DNA of 43,100 bases. Source: Streptococcaceae bacterium (GTDB taxonomy: Bacteria; Bacillota; Bacilli; Lactobacillales; Streptococcaceae). The stretch's first letter is position 1, and every line of letters starts with the position of its first letter. The notes beneath the pieces are model-generated. The model made no database searches. It was not told the DNA's origin and worked only from the letters and a program-made list of their open reading frames with translations. The translations under genes were made by a program, and so were the position numbers. The stretch spans positions 1 through 43,100 of the forward strand of contig JAKVKP010000021.1 of NCBI GenBank assembly GCA_022484805.1, in the 5' to 3' direction. Below are positions 1-8,031 of the stretch, in pieces.

Positions 1-1
1 A

Positions 2-76
2 ATTGGAGCTGTCCTTATGGACCTTCATGACGAATGGCTCAGTTCTACAAGAAAATATATTAAGTTTGATCAATGA
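2..76 (+). pseudogene. C-terminal end of an IS256-like transposase (cut by window edge)
   Basis: The first bases read in one open frame to a TGA at 74-76. They give a 24-residue tail containing AVLMDLHDEW and ending KYIKFDQ, which resembles the end of IS256-family (Mutator-type DDE) transposases. The start lies outside the window, so intactness cannot be judged. The IS-end-like sequence that follows supports the call. The family assignment is from memory of C-terminal sequences and is moderately sure. Confidence 0.5.
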
Positions 77-101
77 GAGACCGGTAAAACATTGTATAGT
101 A

Positions 102-128
102 TTTTACACAGGATTATGGACTTGACTC
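102..128. repeat. Probable right terminal inverted repeat of the IS256-like element
   Basis: The stretch TTTTACACAGGATTATGGAC followed by TTGACTC has the look of the outer end of IS1191/IS905-type members of the IS256 family. It begins about 25 bp after the transposase stop. Only one end is in the window, so the matching left repeat cannot be checked. Confidence 0.4.
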
Positions 129-187
129 GTTATTTAACAAAAAATAAAATCTATACATCAGATTCCATCAATTCAGTAAACATCGAA

Positions 188-216
188 TTGATTTACTGAA
201 CAAATAATGCTATCAT
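188..216 (+). promoter_or_regulatory. Promoter of the cation antiporter gene
   Basis: A -35 TTGATT (188-193) and a -10 TATCAT (211-216) are separated by exactly 17 bp. Transcription would start near 223, about 25 nt before the leader hairpin. Confidence 0.55.
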
Positions 217-246
217 CTAGGGTAGTTAAATAAAAACGGTTGGGCT

Positions 247-306
247 GTTGCTTCAAGGTTTATTCTTCTTAGGGCAGGAAGAATACTTGAAGTAACGCCT
301 TTTTTT
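247..306 (+). terminator. Leader terminator hairpin before the antiporter gene
   Basis: GTTGCTTCAAG...TTATTCTTC pairs with GAAGAATACTTGAAGTAAC across a short loop and is followed by CGCC and seven T. It lies between the promoter at 188-216 and the start codon at 327. It is therefore either an attenuator of the antiporter gene or the end of a short RNA. I do not recognise a known riboswitch aptamer in the roughly 25 nt before it. Confidence 0.6.
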
Positions 307-326
307 ATGAAAGGAATTTTATTATT

Positions 327-1313
327 ATGGATCAACTTTTTACTCATTCACCAATTTTTATCATCATCATCGTATTTTTGATTGCTTTATTTATTCTTTC
401 CAAATCAGCTGATTATTTGACCGACTCAGCAATAATCATATCTAAATATATTGGTATTTCAGATATGATTATAGGCGCTACAATCGTTTCATTAGGGACA
501 AGTCTACCTGAATTTGCAACGACGATAAGCGCCTTACTCAGCGGCTCCAATGAATTAGCTCTTGGTAATGCATTAGGTTCAATTATCACAAACACTAGTA
601 TTATCTTAGGAATCGGAATACTATATGGTAGTATACCCGTTTCAAAAAAATCAGCTTTCAATGTGTGGATTACCTTTTTAGGTATCGGAATTATTTACCT
701 AATTTCAATATTAAATCATGCAGCTATACCTAGATTTATAGGTTATATTTTACTAATAACACTACCGATTTTTCTCCTTTTTTCCTTTAAAAAAGGTAAT
801 AATATCGATACAAATTTTCAAGAAAATGAAAAAAAAGAAACAATTACTATGAATAAGTTACTAATACTGATTACAAAAGTGATTATTTCAGCATTAATAG
901 TAGCCTTAAGCTCTAGCTTTTTAGTTGCAACAGTACAGGTTTCTGCTAGTCGCTTAGGTGTTTCAGAAGCAATAATTTCGGCGACAATTGTTGCACTCGG
1001 CACAAGCTTACCTGAACTATCAACCGTTATCACCTCCGCCAAAAAGGGCTACGGAGGCTTAGCATTCGGCAATTTAATCGGGGCAAGCCTAATGAATATT
1101 TTACTTGTTTTAAGTACGACCATTTCATTTTCAAAAACGACTCTCTTAGTACCAAAGTCTTTCTTATTGTTCCATTTTCCAATTGCAATTATCATTTTTT
1201 TATATCTTCTTTACTGTATTTACAATACACAGAAGCATGAATTAACCAAAAAAGAAGGTGTATTTTTTATTATTATTTATTTAGCTTATTTATTATATAA
1301 TCTATTCTTTTAA
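327..1313 (+). CDS. Calcium/sodium antiporter, CaCA superfamily (YrbG-like)
   Basis: Predicted membrane cation/Ca2+ exchanger of 328 aa. It shows the two inverted alpha-repeats typical of the family: GATIVSLGTSLPEFATT around residues 50-66 and SATIVALGTSLPELSTV around 222-238. Each lies in one half of a protein of about ten hydrophobic helices. A charged loop near residues 157-175 separates the halves, as in prokaryotic YrbG/CaxA-type proteins. It is a single-gene unit behind its own promoter and a leader terminator. The Shine-Dalgarno AAAGGA is about 11 nt from ATG, rather far, but no better start exists. Whether the exchanged ions are Ca2+ and Na+ is inferred from the family. Confidence 0.85.
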   Translation: MDQLFTHSPIFIIIIVFLIALFILSKSADYLTDSAIIISKYIGISDMIIGATIVSLGTSLPEFATTISALLSGSNELALGNALGSIITNTSIILGIGILYGSIPVSKKSAFNVWITFLGIGIIYLISILNHAAIPRFIGYILLITLPIFLLFSFKKGNNIDTNFQENEKKETITMNKLLILITKVIISALIVALSSSFLVATVQVSASRLGVSEAIISATIVALGTSLPELSTVITSAKKGYGGLAFGNLIGASLMNILLVLSTTISFSKTTLLVPKSFLLFHFPIAIIIFLYLLYCIYNTQKHELTKKEGVFFIIIYLAYLLYNLFF

Positions 1314-1335
1314 CCTGTGTAATATTATCTTGAAC

Positions 1336-1368
1336 AACAAAAAACCACTGCCATTTCTGACAGTGGTA
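1336..1368 (-). terminator. Rho-independent terminator for the minus-strand amidase gene
   Basis: On the minus strand CCACTGTCAGAAATGGCAGTGG is followed by a T-run (TTTTTTGTTG). It lies about 170 bp downstream of the amidase stop. No T-run follows on the plus strand. Confidence 0.6.
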
Positions 1369-1537
1369 GGAGTTATGAAAAAGATTAATTATTTGGGATG
1401 AACTAATCATATATCGATTACCTTAAATGTGGCTTAATCGTTATTAATTAATCATTAATATTATTAACCAAATCAAATTATAATAATTAATTGAAATTCC
1501 TTGTACTATTGATATCAATTGGTAATCCTACTGAAAA

Positions 1538-2533
1538 TTAGGAAAGGGTAAGATAATAGGCTAATACTAAATTTTTAAAGTTCTCAGCTGTATACTCACT
1601 ATTGAACAGCGAGCTTGCAGAGCTTGTCCAATAATCAGTAGGGTCGGTATGGTCAGTACCTCCTAAATAATTGCTAACCATCTCATGGGTCCAGACCGTT
1701 CCTGAGCCATCTGAGCTACCTAGAGTAACACCTAAATTGTTTTCTCTCAGCATTAGTGCCGTATAGTAGGCAGACATCGCAATTTGATTAGCAAATTCAT
1801 CTGCTGTATAAACATGCGTTAACTCAAATTGGATATAATATGGATTCGCCTTTTCTCCCGCCCCCTGTGCCATATAGTTCGTATCTGCAATATTGACAAT
1901 CTGCTCACCATCAATAAAAGTATGAACAAAAACACCTGCCTCACTATAGGATTCAATCATATAATTCACTTCACTCTCCAGAGTAGAGTATTCGGTTCCT
2001 GTATCATGAATCAATACACCTAGTGGCTTTTGATCATCAGTCTGATAGCTTTTCTTTTCAAAGCTATAGTTAATTTCATTCGTAACATTTGCCGTCGGAA
2101 AGCCTAAATTTTCAACAGCAACATTGATTGCATTCGTAAATTGCAGCTCAATATTGTTAGCAGCTACATAATATGATTTTGAATCACTCGTAAATTGCGC
2201 AAAAACTTCATTATCAGAAGTAAGAATATATTTATTAACCGTTACCTGCGTATTCACCGGCAAGGTAGCGTCACTTGACTGATTAATATCAGAATACAGC
2301 TTAACTGAATCACTTGTTGATACTAGATTTGCGATATCTTCACTTTCAAATTCAAGCTCAATTTGAACCTTATCTTCTGCTAACGTTTTATCCTTTGTTT
2401 CATTATTTTGCGTAATCATTTGTGGAAGTATCACAATACCAGCAATCACTATAGCAAACGTAGCAATCAGCACCAAATATTTAATTTTGCGATGTCCACC
2501 ACGTTTATTTTGCTGTTTTCTACTCGTCTCCAT
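1538..2533 (-). CDS. Membrane-anchored N-acetylmuramoyl-L-alanine amidase (Amidase_2/PGRP fold)
   Basis: Predicted cell-wall hydrolase cutting the MurNAc-L-Ala bond. The start at 2533 (METSRKQQ) is chosen because GAGG stands 5 nt before it; the upstream TTG/ATG at 2566/2563 has no Shine-Dalgarno. The protein (331 aa) has a basic N-terminus, one membrane anchor around residues 19-38 and a middle region of about 100 aa that I cannot assign. The C-terminal half carries the zinc amidase pattern: LIHDTGT (His about 176), WTHEMVS (His about 283) and GGTDHTDPTDYW (His about 295). A type II membrane topology would place the enzyme outside the cell. It is a monocistronic gene on the minus strand. Confidence 0.8.
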   Translation of the reverse strand: METSRKQQNKRGGHRKIKYLVLIATFAIVIAGIVILPQMITQNNETKDKTLAEDKVQIELEFESEDIANLVSTSDSVKLYSDINQSSDATLPVNTQVTVNKYILTSDNEVFAQFTSDSKSYYVAANNIELQFTNAINVAVENLGFPTANVTNEINYSFEKKSYQTDDQKPLGVLIHDTGTEYSTLESEVNYMIESYSEAGVFVHTFIDGEQIVNIADTNYMAQGAGEKANPYYIQFELTHVYTADEFANQIAMSAYYTALMLRENNLGVTLGSSDGSGTVWTHEMVSNYLGGTDHTDPTDYWTSSASSLFNSEYTAENFKNLVLAYYLTLS

Positions 2534-2635
2534 TGCCACCTCATTGTATTTAAATCTTTTCATCAATAAGATAAATATAATGAAGCTAGCTTAAAATTTA
2601 CTTAAAAAAATTGCGAATACTTATAAATAACTAAA

Positions 2636-4297
2636 TCAGCACTCTATTTTAGAAATCTTAGACCACTTATGTGCTTGATCAAAATCATTCGCCGACTTTT
2701 GAGCATGGCTGACAATAGAAGCTGGATAGTCCATTGCTTGTAATAGGGCAATTGCATTCCGAGAACGCGCTGGACCATGATGCAGCTGATAATCAAAGGC
2801 AACACCCTGCTCACGAGAAACCTTTTCTGAGAAATGAATATTATCACATCGGTCTTTTAATATTTCAGTTAATTCAATATCATGCGTTGCAACAAAGGCT
2901 AACGAAGGAAAGCCCATCAGCCAATTAATGATTGCGCTTGAAGAAGCAATCCTTTCAATCGTATTGGTCCCTTTTAATATTTCATCAATAAAGCAATAGC
3001 AGCGCTCCCCACTTTCTACTTGAGCTAACAAACGCTTAATTGATTTAATCTCTGCAACAAAGTAGCTATCTCCTGCAAAAAGATTATCCTCAACCGCCAT
3101 CGAAGTATAGACATGACCAGGCTGCATTTGAAATTGAGAAGCGATTGCCGTTTGAATGGTTTGCGCTAGAATACAGCTTAATGCGACACTCTTAACGTAG
3201 GTTGATTTGCCCGAGGCATTAGAACCTGTAACCAAAGTTGTCTCGGTCCACTCAATCGGATTGGCAACCGGATGATCTAGTAATGGATGGTAATTATCCA
3301 CAGCAATAACGCCTCCAGAGTCAAAAGCTGGCTCACAAGTTATTGGCATATAAGTTCGATAATTTAATATCGCAATTGCCACTTCAATTTGCCCTAGAAT
3401 GTCCCAAACGGTCTTCGCTTCTGTCCGATATTTAGCGAGCTTTGAAATTACGAATTGATAAGAAATAAAGGGGAGCATCAGAAAAATATTTAGATAATCA
3501 AATAGCAATTCTGTTTCCGAGCCACTTTTCGCTCTAAATGAAAAACCAAATCTTGGAATACTTTGAATACACTTTAGATTTTTTTGGAGTTTATCCTGAA
3601 TTGGACTTTGATATTTGGCGATTTTTTTTGCTGTAACAACGGTGCTGACTAGATATTGCATACTAGTTAATTCTGTTTCTAAATTCATTTTCTTATACTG
3701 ATAAAAAATTAAATTAAAAACCAAGCTCATTACAGTGAGGTAAATCCCCGCCATTTGACCGAACATTAACATAGCAAGCCCGATAAATGGTAATAGTCCG
3801 AGTAAAATGTATAATGGTAAGCTACCAATGACCTGCGAAGTATCGCCTTCTAGATACTGTCTTGTAAAGTTTTTGTCTTTTTTACCTAATCTCGCAAATT
3901 GATATTGCATCGCTTGACGCACTTCAGTGTTATCTGCAAAAAAATCAATTAGAGTTGCCAACTGCTGATCTTTTTTAAAATTAAAATGGCGAAGCTGAGC
4001 ATATAAGGCCTCTGATCCGATACTTGAAAAGGTATTATTAATTGATTGAAACACCTTAAACATATCTAAATCATACCAAGTTAAATCATCAATTTCACTA
4101 TCCCAATTTTGATCCTTTTTTTGAATTTGCCATGCCACTTTCAAGCTCTCTTCCTGATCAAAGCGAGGCTGATAAGGCATTTTACCCCATTTCTCACGAA
4201 CAGCTTGCTTCATTTTGAAGCGTGAATAAAATTCTAAAATAATTAAAACAATAAATACACCAATAATTAATACTAAAATAAATAAATTTTGGCTCAT
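2636..4297 (-). CDS. MutS-family ATPase with N-terminal membrane segments (MutS-related, not MutS1)
   Basis: A 553-aa protein. The ATPase domain of the MutS family is clear: Walker A GSNASGKSTYVKS near residue 355, Walker B CYCFIDEILKGTN near 432, and the downstream ATHDIELTEIL signature. It lacks the N-terminal mismatch-recognition domains of MutS1 (about 850 aa). Instead it begins with a membrane helix (residues about 5-25) and has another hydrophobic pair near 160-200. Such short membrane-linked MutS relatives are common in Lactobacillales and have no settled function. The start at 4297 (MSQNLF) follows GGAGG by 6 nt and is preferred over the upstream ATG at 4315. Confidence 0.75.
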   Translation of the reverse strand: MSQNLFILVLIIGVFIVLIILEFYSRFKMKQAVREKWGKMPYQPRFDQEESLKVAWQIQKKDQNWDSEIDDLTWYDLDMFKVFQSINNTFSSIGSEALYAQLRHFNFKKDQQLATLIDFFADNTEVRQAMQYQFARLGKKDKNFTRQYLEGDTSQVIGSLPLYILLGLLPFIGLAMLMFGQMAGIYLTVMSLVFNLIFYQYKKMNLETELTSMQYLVSTVVTAKKIAKYQSPIQDKLQKNLKCIQSIPRFGFSFRAKSGSETELLFDYLNIFLMLPFISYQFVISKLAKYRTEAKTVWDILGQIEVAIAILNYRTYMPITCEPAFDSGGVIAVDNYHPLLDHPVANPIEWTETTLVTGSNASGKSTYVKSVALSCILAQTIQTAIASQFQMQPGHVYTSMAVEDNLFAGDSYFVAEIKSIKRLLAQVESGERCYCFIDEILKGTNTIERIASSSAIINWLMGFPSLAFVATHDIELTEILKDRCDNIHFSEKVSREQGVAFDYQLHHGPARSRNAIALLQAMDYPASIVSHAQKSANDFDQAHKWSKISKIEC

Positions 4298-4348
4298 AAA
4301 TTTCCTCCATGTCAATATGCTTAGTATATCACTATCACTATTTGATGG

Positions 4349-4380
4349 ATTAAAAAAGGAAGCTGAAAAATAATTTCAAC
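4349..4380 (-). terminator. Terminator at the end of the amino-acid utilisation operon
   Basis: On the minus strand GGAAGTTGAAATTA-TTTTTCAGCTTCC forms a stem followed by TTTTTT. It lies about 50 bp after the stop of the YczE-like gene. Confidence 0.65.
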
Positions 4381-4427
4381 TTCCATTTATAAAAATTATG
4401 AATCCGCTGTCCCCAGAAAAATATTTA

Positions 4428-5090
4428 TTAGTACGTCACTCGATGTATCAAGCGTTTATAAATATGCACATCTGACCAGCCAATGACAGAGCCTTGAAAA
4501 CAAAAGGCAAAAATTGTCCCAAAATTGACTGCATCAATTCGCCCAGTCTTTAAAAATAAAATTAGAATAATCGTTAGAGGTATCAAAAAAGTAACAATTT
4601 GCGCTTTTCGAGGGTCACCCTTTAAATACTTAAATCTTAAAATATTGGTTAATTCATCCCACGGATGAAGCAATAAACTAATCCGCTGTGAGATTGAAAT
4701 CCCAATACCAACAAACAAGGTGCCTAGAATATCCAAAATAACTCTCATTGGTACTGATAAATCAGGCACACCTAACGCCTTAAAAAAATTTGTAAAAACG
4801 GCAACTAGCATTCCGAAAAAGAAAACAACAATTAGATTACCAATAATTCTTCTGTAATCTATTGTTCGAGACAATAGATTATTAATAACAATCTGTACAA
4901 TACCATAAACAATCAAAACCAGTCCTAAAGACAGATTAAAGAAATTGGCAATATTTACGGCACTCGCTGTCCACATGGCACTCCCAAAATTAGTTGCGAC
5001 AGTTAATCCCATCCCCAACGCGTTGATTCCAATTGCAATGATTAATAAGAATATCGCTTCAGACGACGAAAGATTACGTTCTTTATACAT
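4428..5090 (-). CDS. YczE/YitT-like integral membrane protein
   Basis: A 220-aa protein with about five hydrophobic helices. It shows family-typical sequences such as GLTVATNFGSAMWTASAVNI and the PWDELTNILRFKY segment. It matches the YczE type of bacterial membrane proteins, often found beside amino-acid or PLP-related genes. A role in moving a substrate or product across the membrane is possible but unproven. It is the last gene of the minus-strand cluster, only 25 bp after the aminotransferase, and is followed by a terminator. Confidence 0.65.
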   Translation of the reverse strand: MYKERNLSSSEAIFLLIIAIGINALGMGLTVATNFGSAMWTASAVNIANFFNLSLGLVLIVYGIVQIVINNLLSRTIDYRRIIGNLIVVFFFGMLVAVFTNFFKALGVPDLSVPMRVILDILGTLFVGIGISISQRISLLLHPWDELTNILRFKYLKGDPRKAQIVTFLIPLTIILILFLKTGRIDAVNFGTIFAFCFQGSVIGWSDVHIYKRLIHRVTY

Positions 5091-5115
5091 AAATCACTTC
5101 CATAGTTATTATTTA

Positions 5116-6396
5116 TCAATTTAAGACTTTATTTTCTGCTGTGATTTCAGTCAAAACGCTTTTCAAGATAGCAATTGCTTCATCAATTTCTGATTCACTT
5201 ACAGTGGTTGGTGCAATAAACCGAACGACATTGTGCGCTGTGCCACAAGAAAGAAGCAATAAGCCTTTCTCCAATGTTTTTTTTAATATTTGAGCTGTTT
5301 TAGCAGCATCTGGTTGACCATCTGTTTCAATTTCCATCCCAATCATTAGACCGACGCCACGGACATCAACAATACTGTCAAATTCTTCTTTTAATGCTTC
5401 AAGCTCTGCCTTAAAATATTCGCCTTGCTTGGCTGCATTATCAATCGCACCATCTAACAAAACATCTAAGGTTGCGAGACCTGCTGCACAGGCAACTGGA
5501 TTCCCTCCAAAGGTACCACCATGCGCTCCGGGCGACCATTGTAGCATTAAATCCTTTTTCGCTAAAATCGCTGAGAGTGGTAGACCTGAAGCAATCCCCT
5601 TGGCAACTGTTCTAATATCTGGCTCCACACCAAAAACTTGAGAGGCGAATAATTTACCTGTCCGACCAAAGCCTGTTTGGACTTCATCAAAAATTAATAA
5701 AATACCATATTCATCACAAACCGAACGAACATATTCAAGAAAAGCCTTCGGTGGTACAACATAACCACCCTCACCTTGAACAGGTTCCAAAATAATAGCG
5801 GCAACATCATAAGGATCAACTAAAGTATTAAATAATTCAGTAAATTGATCATAAAAATGTCTATCCAGTTGACCGTCAACTAATGGATTCTTATAGACGT
5901 TTGGATAATCTAAGTAATAAATATCAGGTAGGGTTGTATAATATTTACGGTATGCTGAACTAGAAGCCGTCAAGCTCATCGCACCGATTGTACGACCGTG
6001 GAAGCTATTTTTAAAGCTAATAATTGCTTTACGCTTTGTTACATATTTTGCCAGCTTGATTGCGCCGTCATTTGCCTCAGCGCCACTATTACTAAAATAA
6101 ACCATTGAATCTGGACCGTTTAATTCAGTTAAGCGCTCAGCAAGCTTAACATAGCTTTCATAGTAAACCACATTATGCCCTGCGTGAATTAATTCATCAA
6201 CCTGTTGATGAATCGCCTCAACTACCTTCGGATGATTGTGTCCAATATTACAAACCGCCACACCACTGGCAAAATCCAAAATTTTTCGACCATTTTCATC
6301 AATTAAATAGCTACCCTGACCACTTTGAACACCTAATTGTGTTGCACGTTTGGCAACAGGCGCTAGCACCTTCAAGCTACGTTCATACAAGTTCAT
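5116..6396 (-). CDS. Class III PLP aminotransferase (GABA/ornithine/acetylornithine type)
   Basis: Predicted omega-aminotransferase moving the terminal amino group of an amino acid such as GABA, ornithine or lysine to 2-oxoglutarate, giving a semialdehyde. Visible signatures are YFSNSGAEANDGAIKLAK, the ILLIFDEVQTGFGRTG cofactor aspartate (about D237) and the Schiff-base lysine in TVAKGIASGLP (about K266). A Thr in the GTFGGNP loop follows. The start at 6396 (MNLYERS) has GGAGG 8 nt upstream. The earlier in-frame ATG at 6414 contains that ribosome site and is less likely. The gene overlaps the end of the Fe-dehydrogenase gene by about 14 bp, so the two are probably translated together. Substrate not determined. 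Confidence 0.85.
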   Translation of the reverse strand: MNLYERSLKVLAPVAKRATQLGVQSGQGSYLIDENGRKILDFASGVAVCNIGHNHPKVVEAIHQQVDELIHAGHNVVYYESYVKLAERLTELNGPDSMVYFSNSGAEANDGAIKLAKYVTKRKAIISFKNSFHGRTIGAMSLTASSSAYRKYYTTLPDIYYLDYPNVYKNPLVDGQLDRHFYDQFTELFNTLVDPYDVAAIILEPVQGEGGYVVPPKAFLEYVRSVCDEYGILLIFDEVQTGFGRTGKLFASQVFGVEPDIRTVAKGIASGLPLSAILAKKDLMLQWSPGAHGGTFGGNPVACAAGLATLDVLLDGAIDNAAKQGEYFKAELEALKEEFDSIVDVRGVGLMIGMEIETDGQPDAAKTAQILKKTLEKGLLLLSCGTAHNVVRFIAPTTVSESEIDEAIAILKSVLTEITAENKVLN

Positions 6397-7495
6397 GTGA
6401 CTGCCTCCACTCATTTTTCCATAATTCTTTCAAAATTGCTTCATCCACAACGCCAGAGGTATTTGCCAAACTGCCACTTTGTACCAAAGTTTGCTCAGTA
6501 AATTGAGCAATTTCCTCTTCCCTGATTGCAGGTGCGCTACCAATTAAGCCTTTAATTTTTTCAATCAATTGCTCAGCGCTCAGACCAAGGGCATCTAGGG
6601 CAATCTCTAGCTTTTGTTCGTTAATCTGCTTCAAATATTTTAAATAAGTACCTAATAAAAAGCCATTTGCCTGTCCGTGTGGAATATCATAATGAACGGT
6701 ATAAGCATAACCCATCGCATGTACCACTGTGACACCAGTATGTGAGATAACCATACCGCCAAGCATTGAAATATATAATAATTCCTTACGAAGGGCGCTC
6801 GAGTAATTTGAATCAGCCAGCTGATCAATTACTCTGCCAAAGCGTTTAACTGCATCTAATGCTAAGGTATCCGAATATGCCGAGGCTCTATTCGCTAAAA
6901 AGCCCTCAAAACTATGCGTAAAAGCGTCAATCGCTGTATGAATCGCAATATCTTTTCTCAAGCTTTTGGTATATTTTTCGTCCAATAAAGCGACTTTAGG
7001 GAAAGTCAAAGGACTGCCAAAGCTAACCTTGGTGCCAATATCTTGACGATAAAGAACACTATACGGTGTCACTTCACTGCCAGTTCCAGCGGTTGTCGGA
7101 ATGGCAACAATCGGTAAGGCCTTCGTAAATTGATTACGGAATAATCCATCTAAGTTCAATGCCTCATTAACTGCTAAGACAGCTACCCCTTTTGCAGCAT
7201 CTAATGGACTACCACCACCAATACCAATAATAAAATCTGCGCCAACCGCTCTGGCATATTCCGCTGCTGCCAAAACAGTTTCAACGGTAGGATCATTTTC
7301 AACCTGATTAAAGATTGAATATTGAATGTTATTTGCCTCTAGGCAAGCAATCACGTCAGCCTCGGCACCACTTAATTTAGCAGAGCTGCGACCGGTGATT
7401 AATAATGCTGATTGACCTAAAAGCCATGCTGATTGATTATTTTCAATAACCGCATCATCAATTAAGACCTTTGTAGGCATAAAAATTGAACTCAT
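6383..7495 (-). CDS. Iron-containing alcohol dehydrogenase (4-hydroxybutyrate dehydrogenase-like group)
   Basis: A 370-aa group III metal-dependent alcohol dehydrogenase. Seen are the NAD-binding GIGGGSPLDAAK (91-102), AIPTTAGTGSE (131-141) and the metal ligands D190, H194, H259 (VVHAMGY) and H273 (DIPHGQAN). Paired by overlap with a class III aminotransferase, the simplest reading is reduction of the semialdehyde made by that enzyme to a hydroxy-acid with regeneration of NAD+, as in GABA to 4-hydroxybutyrate fermentation. The specificity is inferred. GAAAGGAAG precedes the ATG. The last repeat unit of the hairpin array (7512-7790) ends just before this ribosome site, so expression may be limited by it. 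Confidence 0.85.
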   Translation of the reverse strand: MSSIFMPTKVLIDDAVIENNQSAWLLGQSALLITGRSSAKLSGAEADVIACLEANNIQYSIFNQVENDPTVETVLAAAEYARAVGADFIIGIGGGSPLDAAKGVAVLAVNEALNLDGLFRNQFTKALPIVAIPTTAGTGSEVTPYSVLYRQDIGTKVSFGSPLTFPKVALLDEKYTKSLRKDIAIHTAIDAFTHSFEGFLANRASAYSDTLALDAVKRFGRVIDQLADSNYSSALRKELLYISMLGGMVISHTGVTVVHAMGYAYTVHYDIPHGQANGFLLGTYLKYLKQINEQKLEIALDALGLSAEQLIEKIKGLIGSAPAIREEEIAQFTEQTLVQSGSLANTSGVVDEAILKELWKNEWRQSHELV

Positions 7496-7511
7496 TATTA
7501 TCTTCCTTTCG

Positions 7512-7790
7512 TAAAAAGCTGAGAGCGTTGTTTAGGCATACTCGAATCGGGCTAAATCTGCTAGAAAGCTTTAATTAAGTACATTTCGCACTTTGGCAAG
7601 GATTGCCAAAGTGAATAAATGCGAAATTAGCTTAATCTTCAACTTTCTATCAAGCAGATTTAGCACCCTAATGAACGGTAAACCAAGATTTTTGAGATAA
7701 AGGAAACTTGCGACTTTAGTCGCTAATTGACTTATCGGAAAAAATACTGGTTTCGGGAGAGTATCGCCTAACGCTCGAAGCTGGATTATG
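7512..7790 (-). repeat. Long structured repeat, unit A (next to the Fe-dehydrogenase gene)
   Basis: Read on the minus strand, the unit begins CATAATCCAGCTTCGAGCG and ends CGCTCTCAGCTTTTTAC. The outer arms pair: AGCGTTAGGC and ATACTC against their complements. Inside are two further hairpins. One pairs CTAAATCTGCT with AGCAGATTTAG and contains CACTTTGGC/GCCAAAGTG. The other pairs AAACCA with TGGTTT around GCGACTTTAGTCGC. No reading frame is visible. It shares its edges with units B and C. Confidence 0.65.
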
Positions 7791-7909
7791 TAAAAAGCTG
7801 AGACGGTCGTTTTGTGGCGTAGAAAATTAGGGATTTAGCGTAAGCGTGCATCCCACGTGCGCATAAATCATCTATTTTCCTAGCCACAGACCGTTAAAGC
7901 TGGATTATG
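7791..7909 (-). repeat. Long structured repeat, unit B
   Basis: Same outer edges as unit A (AGCTTTTTAC on one side, CATAATCCAGCTT on the other). The body is different: ACGGTC/GACCGT, TGTGGC/GCCACA and TAGAAAAT/ATTTTCCTA pair stepwise to make one long imperfect hairpin of about 105 nt. Non-coding as far as I can see. Confidence 0.65.
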
Positions 7910-8031
7910 TAAAAAGCTGAGAGCGTTGGTTAGGCATACTCGAAACAGACTAAATGCACTGTGATTTTTGAAAAATCACGTTTAAGTGCATTTAGCACCT
8001 CGGTGAACAGCGCTTAACCGCTTTATAGCTT
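7910..8031 (-). repeat. Long structured repeat, unit C (overlaps the stop of the RocB-like gene)
   Basis: Third copy of the shared edge sequence. The inner stem CTAAATGCACT pairs with AGTGCATTTAG and encloses GTGATTTTT/AAAAATCAC. The outer stem pairs AGCG...TTAGGC loosely with GCTTAACCGCT. Its far end covers the last bases and stop codon of the upstream hydrolase gene. Together units A-C fill the 534-bp gap; I see no gene in it. Confidence 0.6.
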
